A stretch of DNA of 64,000 nt from Gonapodya prolifera JEL478. Its lineage: Eukaryota > Monoblepharomycota > Monoblepharidomycetes > Monoblepharidales > Gonapodyaceae. The notes under the pieces are model-generated. The model did not search any database and was not told the DNA's origin. It worked only from the letters and a program-made list of their open reading frames with translations. The stretch lies in NCBI GenBank assembly GCA_001574975.1, contig KQ965806.1, forward strand, positions 180,180 through 244,179, read 5' to 3'. Below, piece by piece: positions 21,205 through 32,101 of this stretch. Each line of letters begins with the position of its first letter. Within the stretch, counting starts at the first letter, position 1. A program made the position numbers and the translations under genes.

Positions 21205-24200
21205 TGGACGTTGGCGACGGCGACGAGTGGAAGAAAAAGACGAAGAAGGACAAGAAGAGCAAGAAGGGCGAGGACGGCGATGCCCCGAGGAAGAAGCGGG
21301 TTCGCATTGCGAAGGGTGAGGAGTCTGTCGACGCAATGGTGTGATTGATCAACGGGCGTAATCACCGATCTTTGCTCAAAGCCTGTGACCTCTGTGTGGT
21401 CAAGAAGCTCAAGTGTGATGGCAGCGAGCCATGCTTCAGATGTAAAACGGTGAGTGGGTCTCTGAGGACATTTGATCTTCGTGAACGATCACTACGCCTC
21501 CACGAGGATGGAGTGGTTTTGACAGCATGAGTGCGACTGCTGTCTCTACTGAATGGCTCAGTCGGTCGGTGTCGGCGGGATCATCAGGATGTTCCTCGTC
21601 CTAATGGCACGTACGAGCAGCGGAGGCCCAGAGGCCGGAGTTACGTGACGCGAACGCAGAGTCCGAGGCCTAAGCGGAGTTGACCGAGGCTGTCCGCTAG
21701 AGGCGAATGATCCGTTGGCGCTGTCTTCGTATTGACGACCCGCTCCTGTATATACGTCTTCTTCCTTCCTTCGCTCACCCCGTTTCACTCCCCAAAACTC
21801 TACATACCACCAGACATCCCAAAGCTGTACCTACCTCCGCCAACATAAAGTCCCCGTCCGCCGCAAGAAGCACTACTACGACGACGGCGATCTTCCCCTC
21901 GGGTTCACTCCGCGCCCGCAGCCCATCGTGCCCAACGGCCGATCTAATGCCGCCATGGACCCGTACCCGGACCAGCTCGGTCTGAACGTGCAGAGGCAGG
22001 GAAAGCCACCAGGATCAGGACAACCGAAAAAGCAGAAGCGTCCATCCGCCGCTGGTTCGCGCAGACCGTGGGAGGAGGAGAGCGACGAGGAGGAGTCATC
22101 CTCAGACGACGAATCGGCGGAGGAGTATTCGGAGGATGAAGATTCGGGCGAGGACAACGATGAATCCACCACCGAAGTCAATGGCGGGGCGCCACTCAAA
22201 CGCAAACGCACCAACTCCGCACCGCTTCCCCCTCTCATGAGCGCCGGAATCAACGGCGCGCTGAACGGCTCTGACGCACTGCAACTCGCGCCACGGTCGC
22301 GACATTCCAGTATCGTGTACGGTAACCACCAGGCACCCCCCGCCATGGGCATGGGCATGCCGCGACCGAAACCTTCGGGGACGGTCAGCATTTCGGAGAT
22401 TCTGCCCGAACAAGGAGACGAGTTTCCGGGTGCGAATGGGTTTATGAGCCTGGTGTCCAGGCCTGGACCTCGCCGGTGGTCTTCGTAAGTTGATTGCAAA
22501 TGGTACCGTGGTGTTTTCACCCGTCTCATGCGAAATTGGTCCCAAAATTCTTTCCTCGTCTCGTTAGCCTCTCGACGACACAACTGAATGCGATCCAAAT
22601 GAGCGTACCAGATGACATCCCCTTGTTCGCGGATCTTCCTCCCTTACCGACTCAGGAGATTCAGAACCTGCTTGTTGGTCTCTAGTGAGTGGCCACTGCT
22701 CAAGAAGATGTGCTATTCTTTTCTCATACGGTTTCTGTTGTGTAGTTTCGAAAAAGTGTGGCCGTGGCTTCCCTGTATTGACAAAACGAGGTTTCTTCGA
22801 GACTTCGCATCCTATCCACCCATCTTAACTTACTCCATTTACGGTAAGCGGACGCCTTCCTCAGAAATCGCCAATATTTACTTCACGATGCCACCCCGTA
22901 CTCAGCCTGCGCCGCCCGCTACTGCGAGGACCCCAGCATCGACAGCCGCCAGCACCCCACCTCCACGCCCAACCTCATGCTGATCCGCTGCGCCCGCCTC
23001 CTCCCGACCGTGTTCGACGTCCGCCGCCCCACCGTGCACCACGTCCAGGCCATCCTCAACATGTGCGTCCAGTCAAACACCCGCCCCGAGTTCGAGCAAG
23101 GAAGAATGTGGGTCGGGATGGCCATGGTGGTTGCGAGGATTGTCGGGTTGTGTACGGAGGGCGGCGTGGACGGAGCAGGAGGAACGGCGGCGGAGTCGTG
23201 GAATAGGGGGATTTCGACGATCACGGAGGGTGAGGATAAGGAGAGGAAAATGGACGAGATGAGGAGGACGTGGTATTGCTGCCTTGCCTACGATAGGTGG
23301 GTCTTTGTCTGGTCGCCACCTTCCCCTGAGGGCAGGTCGTTGACGCTTCTTTGAAACAGGTTCGCCGGAATGTCCGAGCCCCGAACGTGGTCCGCCGCTC
23401 TCGACGAAGGCCGCGACGTCCGAATACCCCCTCCTTGGTCAATTCACGACGGACCTCCGAGCCAAATCGAGCTCACAGGAGGTCAACCCAAGTCGGACGC
23501 TCTCATGTCCCTCTACTCCTTGTACGCCCGCGTCGTCGAGTTCCGCCAACACTGCAGCCGCAAGGGTGTCGATCCGTGCGATTTGGCCACCCAGAGCGGC
23601 AAGAGGATGTACTCCAAGCTGAGATATCTGGACGGAATCGTCGTGGGGTGGTACAGGAGCCTGCCAGATAGTGTGAGGAGTTTGAACATCAAGGACGGGG
23701 AGCAAGGCAGGAAAACGTTCCTTGAAAGTGCATATATGCTAATGATTTTCTACGCGATGCGAGGTGGGGTCTATGATTGAGGCATACTTTATCCAACAAC
23801 GTTCATCATTGATTTCTCCGAACGTCCTTAGTGATTCTGAACGGACCCACGACGGTGCTCTCCACCGAAGAACTCGTGGCATCTTCACCGGCAACCCTGC
23901 ACGCATGGATGTCGACCCCCTGCTTCCTCATTTCCACGACATCGGCAGGCAACATTTCTCGTGTTCTGGAGTCAGTACTCGACCTTGAAGGCGAGCGTGG
24001 AATGGATTTCGCCAGCCCCCTTCTGTGGGTGTGCATCTGGAAATCTGCCATTATTCGGGCGGTTTCTGTCAGGGCCGTCAGGGTGTACTCTGGGGTTTCT
24101 GTGAACGGGCGAACGACCTCCGGCCCTGCCGCCGCGCCAGGTATCGATCCAGCCGCTGTTGTGGCACGGGAGACCCGTGAGCTCGCTGCGTTCCGACGTG

Positions 24201-24877
24201 CAGTGTATGCGATTCGAAAGTGGTGGATCCCAGCATCCGAGGCAAGGTCAAAGAGGTCACTCTTCGAGCACGTCTTCCATGAGATCGGCTTCCCCATCGG
24301 ATGGAAGCCAGATCCTTCGGAGGTGGTCGAGGATGAAGGCGAGGAACGTGTCGCCAAGATGGCGGCAGTTGTCATTGTACGAGAGGAGGTTCCGTCCCAC
24401 GCGGGATCCGCCGAACCCAACAACGTTTCATCTCACGGATCCCCGGAAGGGATGGAGGGTGTTCTGCGACCGTACCCTGTACATCCTCTCGGATGGCCGG
24501 ACCATATGATCTCTGGAAACACAAATGGATCGGTGCAAGGAGAGTCCACCGACATGTCGGACATGGACGATCTCGACGTTCAACGGCACGCTCAAGACGC
24601 GCATCACTATGAGCTTGCTACCACGCCCGCTGGGGTTGGTGCGCCGACTCCTCCCCCGATGGGATTGACCGAATGGGATTTACAGTTTTCAGTCGGTGGC
24701 GACACGAACCCTGGCGGTCATCCAGGTGATGACTCGCACGACATCTTATCAGGAGGGCAGTCGACCTGGAGACCTGGAGTGAGTGGCGGTCTGTACGGTT
24801 ATCTTGGTTCTGCCTCCTCCCCAGGCGGATTTTGGGGCAACGTAGCTCCGTCACCAGCTGGTGAAACCATCAACTAA
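21205..24877 (+). CDS. Zn2Cys6 binuclear cluster transcription factor with fungal_trans domain
   Basis: This is a fungal nuclear regulator. The N-terminus is Lys-rich ('KKKTKKDKKSKKG'). Exon 1 (21205-21315) joins exon 2 (21382-21449) in phase, giving 'RIAKACDLCVVKKLKCDG' and 'CFRCKT'; the next exon adds 'HECDC', completing C-x2-C-x6-C-x5-C-x2-C-x4-C. An acidic Ser/Glu-rich linker follows (about 22070-22160). The middle homology (fungal_trans) domain begins 'LYFEKVWPWLPCIDKTRFL' and continues with 'HVQAILNMCVQSN', 'WVGMAMVVARIVGL', 'MRRTWYCCLAYDRF' and 'MSEPRTWSAAL', the usual order. Small introns interrupt it near 22684, 22842, 23296 and 23760. The C-terminus is Gly/Ser/Pro rich. DNA targets cannot be predicted from sequence. 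A Met at 21003 lies upstream in the same open frame, but the start at 21205 fits a typical N-terminus better. Confidence 0.87.
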
Positions 24878-25220
24878 ACAAAAAAATCTACCGATGAACG
24901 TTTTGCATTGTGTGGGAGTACTTCGGGCTGTAAATAAGCTGTAGAATGACTTTTCTGATCTGGGTGCATTTTGGAGTCACAGGCATTGCAAATAAACTAC
25001 ACTGTCATATGATTCTCTAGTAGCGACTGCCATGTTTTTGTTTGACAAGGGACTGGTTGTTCTGGACCGAAGTGTGAGTCATGAGTGGCGGTGGAGGCGA
25101 CACGTTGCCGTGACTCTTTTGCCCTGAATATCCCGATTCTTCTCAAAATCAAGACAAATCCGAAGCTTTAGAAATCGGAAATCTTTCCCCTCTCTACCAA
25201 TCCATCGAAACCCAATCGCA

Positions 25221-26058
25221 ATGTTGTCCGCGGAACAAGCTCGGCTTCTCAAGAAGAACTGGAAGGATATCGGCGCGGTACGTCGTGACCCTGACCTCTT
25301 TGAAAACGGATACCCCAATCGAGGTTTAACTCTGCAATCCTCGGCACACAGTCTTCTGTCGCGAATCCCATGATGTTCGTCGTAGCTCAGTTCTACAGGC
25401 GGCTTCTTCGGAAGAAGGGCTACAAACGCATCTTTGAGGGAATTGATATCGAAACGCAGTACTTTAAGATGCAAGGGGCTTTGACTGCCTGCGTAGGTGC
25501 GTTATCGTCGACGTTGCAAGCGACAGGATCCGAATATGCGGTTCTAACCACTGGTCCCAACACACTGCACCTCGTTATGTTCGATAGAGTTTGCCGAAAA
25601 CCTTGACAAGTTTGCCGACACCATTCGACGAATCGGAGCGAGGTCAGTTCTGTGTCATGTTGCGCTGTGATCGACGAAAACTCACCGTCACATTCCATGT
25701 GGATTTTTCCAGACATGCACGATACAACATGACACCCAACATGATGAACGATGTAGTGGACTCCTTAGGTAAGTCATAAGTCTTTGATTTTAGCACGTGT
25801 GCATTTGTGCATTTCACTAACATTCTTTCCTGCGCAGTACCGTCTCTGAAGGAGTTCTCCCTAGACCATGGTATAACGTGGAACGAGGAGATCGAAGAGG
25901 CGTATGACGAATGGCTCGAGCAGGTCACGGGATACTTCATGGAAGGGATCATGAATGCACCTCCCCCTCCACCTGTCGCGGCGGCCGCGGGTCCAAAAGT
26001 AGTCGAAGTAAAGGAGAATGGATCGGGGCAACCGAAGGTCGTCGCCACGGCTCACTGA
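25221..26058 (+). CDS. Single-domain globin
   Basis: Exons 25221-25277, 25352-25496, 25588-25642, 25713-25768 and 25838-26058 join in phase to a protein of about 175 residues. The first exon reads 'LSAEQARLLKKNWKDIGA', the usual A helix. 'FYRRLLRK' is the B/C region with the conserved Phe. 'GALTACVEFAENLD' is the E region. 'ADTIRRIGARHARYNM' carries the proximal haem-binding His (RH) before the usual 'Y'. 'WNEEIEEAYDEWLEQVTGYFMEGI' is the H helix. The family binds haem and oxygen or nitric oxide, or senses redox state. The layout is nearer to neuroglobin-like or FHb-type globin domains without a reductase. The tail 'PPPPPVAAAAG...' is low complexity. Such globins occur in zoosporic fungi, which fits the suggested lineage. 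Confidence 0.85.
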
Positions 26059-26210
26059 GTCGAGAACTTCTGCATTTTACGGATATTTGATTATTCAATT
26101 ACACTACGTCTTGTCTCAAGATATGTACAATACACTGAATATAGATTCGCATCAAAATTGATCATTTGGTCGGCCCCACCATTTCATATCGACGTGAACA
26201 TTTGCAGACA

Positions 26211-27988
26211 ATGCCGAACGCGGACTTCTCCCCTCGAGTTTTCCTCGAATCCCTCGCAGATCGAAAGGTGGCTCCCTTTTCATCCGTCGATTCTTCTGAC
26301 TCGACGGCGAGTGGATCCATCGATTCCGCGACCTTTCTTTGGGTTCGACTTGCAGTCTTGATAAAGCAAATTCTGAACGATTCGGCGATTCCTCACCCTC
26401 CTGACACCACTATTGCTCCCGATGCATACCTACAAACGGCTCTCGAGCTGTCCTCCACTCTTCTCGATCGCGCGTGGGCTGATCTTCACTCCGTTCCTTT
26501 CGCCACCGTCTCAAGGGACTTGAGAGCATCGTACGAGGACGCTGCGCTCTGCAAATGCTGTCTCTTTCTTGAATTACAGAGTCGGCGTCTTGGACAGGCC
26601 AACGGTACAATATCTGGTGATCCTCCATATTCGCCCACCTGGATTGGAAAACCGAAAAGGACTCCGTGGGGTGAGAAGAACACCTTAGCCGACTCGGTAC
26701 GTTTACGGGACTTGAAGGTGGCTTTGCAACTTCTGGATAATTCGTTGATAATGGTGGGAAGACCGGGGAAGGAAGCGGAAGAGAAACAGACGGGGCAGAG
26801 AGCACAATCAGCCGTGGATCAACTCGTGGAATTTGTAGAAACGGAGCTCAAGAATAAAACTGAGCCAGTGTCATGGGCCTCGGTGGAGCGGCCAGCTAAA
26901 CGAAGGAGGACGGAAGAGTCTGCATCTTGGACTGTTATTCCACCAACCATTTCCGTAGCAGCAACACCAATCAGTTTTCAAATACCGGTAGTTGATATAT
27001 GTCCATCATTGATGGATTTCGCCTCTCATCTTTACCGAGAGTCATCTTTGGCTCCGAAGCATCTCTTTCCTACCTACAATTCTCCTATTACACAAATACC
27101 ACCATCCCATCCACTTCCCTTCGTCGTACGCGAATACTACTCGGATCCAGAGGAATGCCCTGCTCTCCTCTGGAACGACCTTCGGGTGCTCGTGCAGGAG
27201 ATTGGAGCAGACAGAACCGTCCCAATTGAAGTCGGATCGAAATACACTGACGACTCGTGGTCTCAAGAACTCGTGGTTGTCGAGGACTGGGTTCGAAGCT
27301 TTGCGGAGACTGGTCTACTGGACAGCGATGCCCCCGTTACCTATTTGGCGCAGCACGATCTGTTTGCTCAGATACCCCGCTTGAGGAAAAGCGTGCCAAC
27401 GCCCGATTTGTGTTACGCAAGATCGTGCCCGCCAGACTCGCCAGGACCTGGCCGTGACGAGTACCAACAAGGAACCGCTCCTCCATCAGTGACTGCACCA
27501 GACTCTCCGCTTGTGCATTTTTGGTTTGGTCCAGCACGGACTGTTTCGCCTCTGCACACCGATCCGTACGACAACCTGTATCTTCAACTTGTGGGTAGAA
27601 AGTATGTGCGACTCTACGATCGAAGAGAAAAGGAGAGAGTTGGAGGTCGGAGTGATGGTGCATGGATGAACAACACGAGCGAGGTTCGTTTTGGGAATTT
27701 TGATTTCTTGTTGTCTGCGTATGTTCGTGACAATCTCTCCATTCCAGATCGATGATATCGAAAATCCTGATCTGGAGCTTCACCCCGACTTTTTGAAAGT
27801 GCCGTACGTGGAAGCTGTTCTTGGTCCTGGCGATCTACTTTTCATTCCCGTGAGTCTGCTCTCTCGATACCGCCCTAGCTATTTGTCTTGCAGCAAACAG
27901 ATGTGCTTTTGGCGTCTTGCCTCAGGTCGGATGGTGGCATTACTTCCGCAGCGAGATGACTTCAGTGTCAGTGAGCTTTTGGTTTTGA
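26211..27988 (+). CDS. JmjC-domain protein (JMJD5/KDM8-like 2-oxoglutarate oxygenase)
   Basis: Exons 26211-27683, 27748-27849 and 27926-27988 join in phase. The N-terminal ~250 residues are helical and include 'KRRRTEE', a possible nuclear signal. The JmjC core starts at about 27000 ('FASHLYRES') and contains 'HFWFGPARTVSPLHTDPYDNL', where H-x-D are two of the three Fe(II) ligands, then 'LVGRKYVRLYD', 'LGPGDLLFIP' and, after the last splice, 'VGWWHYFRS' with the third His, ending 'VSVSFWF'. This is the JMJD5/KDM8 order, an Fe(II)/2-oxoglutarate-dependent hydroxylase or peptidase/demethylase-like enzyme. The final exon is only 63 nt including stop TGA, and without it the third metal ligand is lost. 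Start: ATG at 26211; the frame opens earlier only via non-ATG codons. Confidence 0.9.
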
Positions 27989-29021
27989 AGAATTCGCCAC
28001 AAACACTCCAACAGGGGTCGTAGTTGGCATTTTCTTTTGTGGCAAAGTGATAAGTTAGCATCGCTCAATAACTACGAACTTGGTGTGACAGTTTCGGTTC
28101 CTGATGGAAGGTTTTCTCATAGTTGGGTCACTGGGTGCTGAGAACAGCACAGAAGGGGCTCCTTGCTTGCGTCAAAGTCTGCAAGGTAATCGACGAAATC
28201 GTCTGCCACAGCCTTTGCAGACCAACGCAACCTTCCCCGTGATTCCGCTTGCTGCGTTGCGTTTCTCTGTTGACGTCGGCCCTGCCCGGACTCTGTGTCG
28301 TCCATTCAAGCGGCGCCAGTCCGGGAAGCATTTGACGCCCAACGCCGGCCCTGCCCCGATTGGATCTTCTCCATGCGTTTTAAAGCATGTGTTGCAGCAT
28401 CCGTTTCCCGGATGGCAGCCTTCTTGGTGTCCGACGCTAAGAGACATGAACATGGTGAGCATCCTGGCCCTTCCACCACCACCACAACGGGGAAACTGAC
28501 CATTCGCGCGCTGCTCCTGCTTCTTCTCCGTCTCCTTCTTTCGTCTTTTGACCGAGGCGAATGTGTTTTCCAGTCGGCCGAGTGCACCGTGTCTGGTCAG
28601 CAGCACCCGCCCATCCGAAAAGCGGAAGTGGAATCCGTTTCTGTGCGCAGATTGGACCTGTTTTCCCAATATCCCGAAGACCACCACCCGCGCCCCTGAG
28701 AGAGCGAATTCAGAGCTGATCCCCCGGGCGGCACCTTGTATGAGCCTAAAGATTCGAGTGATCGAAAGGAATCAGAGATCGGTGGTGAATTGAAGTTTTT
28801 TTGTGAACGGGGGGAGGGGACAGACTGGCCCCCATGAGACCCAAAGCATTTTTGTGATCGCAAACTTTTAGCTTCGCACCTCCATTCACAATCCGCTTCG
28901 CTCCTTCTGAACTACGGGCTCGCAAATACACTGCCGTAGTTTAGTTTTCAATGACAAAAATTATGCGCCAGGGCAAGTGCTGAGTGCGTGCACGAACACT
29001 GACGCACCCTTGGAAACCATC
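27989..29021. other. intergenic, nothing recognised
   Basis: About 1 kb with overlapping open frames on both strands (for example 28172-28687 minus and 28104-28499 plus). Neither frame has a recognisable motif, and their overlap suggests chance. Confidence 0.4.
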
Positions 29022-30815
29022 ATGCTCAGAATCGCAGGCCTGCTCGCCCTACTCGTTTCCAGCCTTACGATCTCTCAAGTGCGCTTGTCTAGAGCGTCTC
29101 GCGAGTGTCCCGCCGACTCACCTGGCGCTCGATGCGTCGATCCTCCCTCAACAGCTTCCTCAGAGCGCCAACGGTTTCGTCAATGTGACTGCCGCCTTGG
29201 ACGCTCTAAGAACAGTCCCTGGACGTCTGATTCCATCGTTTCCTGTCAACGTGGAGTTCCAGTTTGGGAAGGAAGGAGTTTCACCGTCCATAGATGCCAG
29301 AACCAACGGAGGCGATCGTTCTCGACACAGCTTGAGCGTGACTCATCCTGAGCCGGAGATAACGGGTCTGGATGTCCGCTACTATCGGGAATCGATGGAA
29401 CGGTTGCGAGGTCCTCCCCAGAAAGCGCTCAGTCCAACCTCTAAGAACAGAAGCACACCAAATCTTCCTTCAACCAAGGAAACCGATCCAGTTCCCAAGT
29501 CAGCCGTTTTCCTTCCCACGAGTCCTGTATGCACTGAAAAGTCTTACCGTAACTGGACTATGTGCGAGGATTGGAGGCGAGGGCGAGCTCCGTTCATGAT
29601 ACCTGTTGATGCGTATAGGATGTACACGTCATCTGGAAGTGGGGACAAGGTGACAGAGGAAAGTGAGTAGATTTATTTGTGAACAGCTGTGGAACTTTAC
29701 GACGTGACTGTAGCGTTTATTCACTGGATAGCTGTGGGACCTGTCAACTCTCGTCGATATGAGAGAATTGATCACATTGTCCGCTACGTCGGCACCCACA
29801 AGACAAAACTATCCACCAGTGCCGTACAGGCGAGAGTGCTCGTGCCAGTCCTTTTCCTTGCTGCATTGGTGCTAGCCAAGGTTTGTGATATCTGTAAAAT
29901 CCCTCGCGAACCACGTTGAAAAATTTTTGTGTGAGCATGCAGCCGTTTCTATCACACACCGGCAAACGAACAACCGACACACCTACGACTTCACGTGTAA
30001 ATGTGCCGCCTGTCACCAGTATTCCAACAACCCACCCAACCACGACTTCCTGTGTAAATACGCAGCCACTTCCATCGTACACCCGCGGATCAACAACCGT
30101 CGACTCAACCACGACTACCGCCAAAGACCACGAGTCGGCGGCACAACCATTGGTCGAGTTGTTTGGTCACCTCCAAATTATCACCGAGGATCCCGCGAAA
30201 GACGATGAATTGCCGGTACAACCTTTGCTCGAGCTGTCTGATCTCCGAAGTATCACCGTGGAGCAAACGCCAGTTATAAACCTGCCGCTCAAATCTACGG
30301 CTCTCATGTTGACCCGGGCTGAGGCGAACGGTGATTTCACTCTCCCTCGAAACGCCCACACTGCAGATGCCACGACTATTCCCAGCCCGATCCCTTCCGG
30401 CGAAGACAAGCGATCAGTGGACAAACTTGACAGTGCAGCCGGTACCAGTTATGCTCCCAGCACATCCTTGTACGAAACCGCCTCGGTGAACAGCTTTGAC
30501 ACATCATCGACAAAGCTTCAACGGGGCCCCTCTACGCTCCAAGCGCTGACCGAAGTTTGTGACGACGTCGAACGAGCTTACCAAGCAACCATTAACGCGG
30601 TTCGTGAAAATGAGGGGCGCAGGCGAGAGGCGCACAAGAGGCTCGCGCACGTGCATGCAGAGCTTGCGGCGCTCCGACGAGCGAAGGTGGAGAGAAGCGC
30701 GACTCAGGTCGGGGCCAGAAGCGGCACGAATAAAGTTGTGGTGGTGGACCTTGTTGCGAGGCCAGCGGAACTGCGTGAATGGAATCCGGACGTCAATAAC
30801 AAGTCGGTAGTGTGA
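29022..30815 (+). CDS. single-pass membrane protein with cleavable signal, unknown family
   Basis: Exon 1 (29022-29078) encodes a signal peptide 'MLRIAGLLALLVSSLTIS'. It splices in phase (29079-29154) to 'LPQSANGFVNVTAALDALRTV', a luminal/extracellular part with 'PVNVEFQFG'. Then comes a putative 24-nt intron GTGAGT...AACAG (29663-29686), without which two stops follow. Exon 3 has 'VELYDVTVAFIHWIAVGPV' and a membrane helix 'VLVPVLFLAALVLA'. An intron at 29881-29942 leads to a Thr/Pro-rich cytosolic tail and a C-terminal Arg/Ala-rich helix ('NAVRENEGRRREAHKRLAHV') that looks like a coiled coil, ending 30813-30815. No known domain is recognised. If the 24-nt intron is not real, the gene is split into a secreted protein ending at 29670 and a downstream relic. 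Confidence 0.6.
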
Positions 30816-32100
30816 TTTGGGGTGAGTGATATGTTACATTCTTTCACAAAGCGCAACAGGAGAGTTTAACCCGCTCGTCACGACATCTGTTGCCCTGCAT
30901 TGATTTCACGACTTCGAAACGTGCAATTGCGGTTTAGGTCTGCTTGGGAATATCATCATTTTACCACTCACATGGCAAATGGAACAAACATGCGGGAAAT
31001 TTAATGGCTGGATTTTCTAGCTTATCTTTTCATGTTGGAAATTTGTAATCCTCGCTTTTCACAAAACTTTCAATAACATCATGTTTGCAACCTTCATAAA
31101 GACGATGCCCCTACTAAAAACGGCGGACTTGTCGCTTAGTTTACATTCAGCCTTCCGATAACAGACGGCCTCAACTGGCATTGGAGGTGGTACATTGGCT
31201 TTAGCAGGCAGCGTTCCATCTCCGCGAGTTGAAACCTGGTCAAGTACCTTTTGCCTGAGAGACCGGTCTATTGCAGCGTAAGAAGTGCAGTTCGAGGAGA
31301 GGCGGACGAAAAGTGCAGCGACATCTCTATAAAATATTGATAATCTTGCTTGAATTCGGTGCTATCTCCTGCAGTTTGCCGAGAATGAGAATGAAAATAT
31401 TTGTACGGTGTTACAGTGACCTCGCGAAAGCAATAGATACCGGGGACATATTCCACCCGACAGCCACGATAATATTCGAATACAAAGGAAAGCTCCTGCG
31501 TGATGCCAAACATTCTGCTTTTCAAATTACTGTTTGACTGGATGAGGAGGAAAAGTTCCACGGGAGTCTGACTAAAAGCTTGGTCCTTGTGGTGTTGCAA
31601 GGGTTTGAGGCAAATTCCGGTTTTCGGGGTCAAAGTCGTGACGGTTCTGATGCGGAAGTGTGCCAAAATGAGGAGATCGGCCCGGGAGCCAGGACCCAGA
31701 ACTGTGGGCCTGAATGATGTTGCCCAATGGTCAGGCGGCACCCAATCGAGTCGACACACAAAAGAACGATAGAATGAAATCAGAATTGCGAAGATTAGAC
31801 ACATCGGCAGCAAAGGTGGAATCGGGTGGAAGTGTGGCACAGCCACGGGAAGAAACGTGTTCGGGAGAAGGGTTCAGGAGATTTGCCAGGGCGTCATTCC
31901 GCAGGGGTCACCGGCAGATTCACCTCCAGCAACGGGAAACTGGCGCAGAAACCGAGCGGAATTCACTTGGATATCATCCACCCGTGAGCGTCGGTTGCAC
32001 CCGCCAGATGCAGAAATCCCCGTCAACACTCGGCACCGTCACCCGTTCCGGATCTGCATTCCATCCCGCGGCTTCGCAAAACAGCCCCACTCCCACCACC
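30816..32100. other. intergenic, one unexplained open frame
   Basis: A 192-codon minus-strand frame (31268-31846) begins with a hydrophobic stretch ('LLPMCLIFAILISFY') but has no recognisable domain. The rest holds no clear signal. Part may be 5' untranslated sequence of the zinc-finger gene downstream. Confidence 0.35.
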
Positions 32101-32101
32101 A

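Noticed and set aside
28104-28687. Overlapping open frames on both strands as genes
   Set aside because: They overlap each other fully and show no conserved motif, which is expected by chance in GC-rich sequence.
31268-31846. A 192-codon minus-strand gene
   Set aside because: No domain, no splice signals and biased composition; kept only as a note in the intergenic entry.
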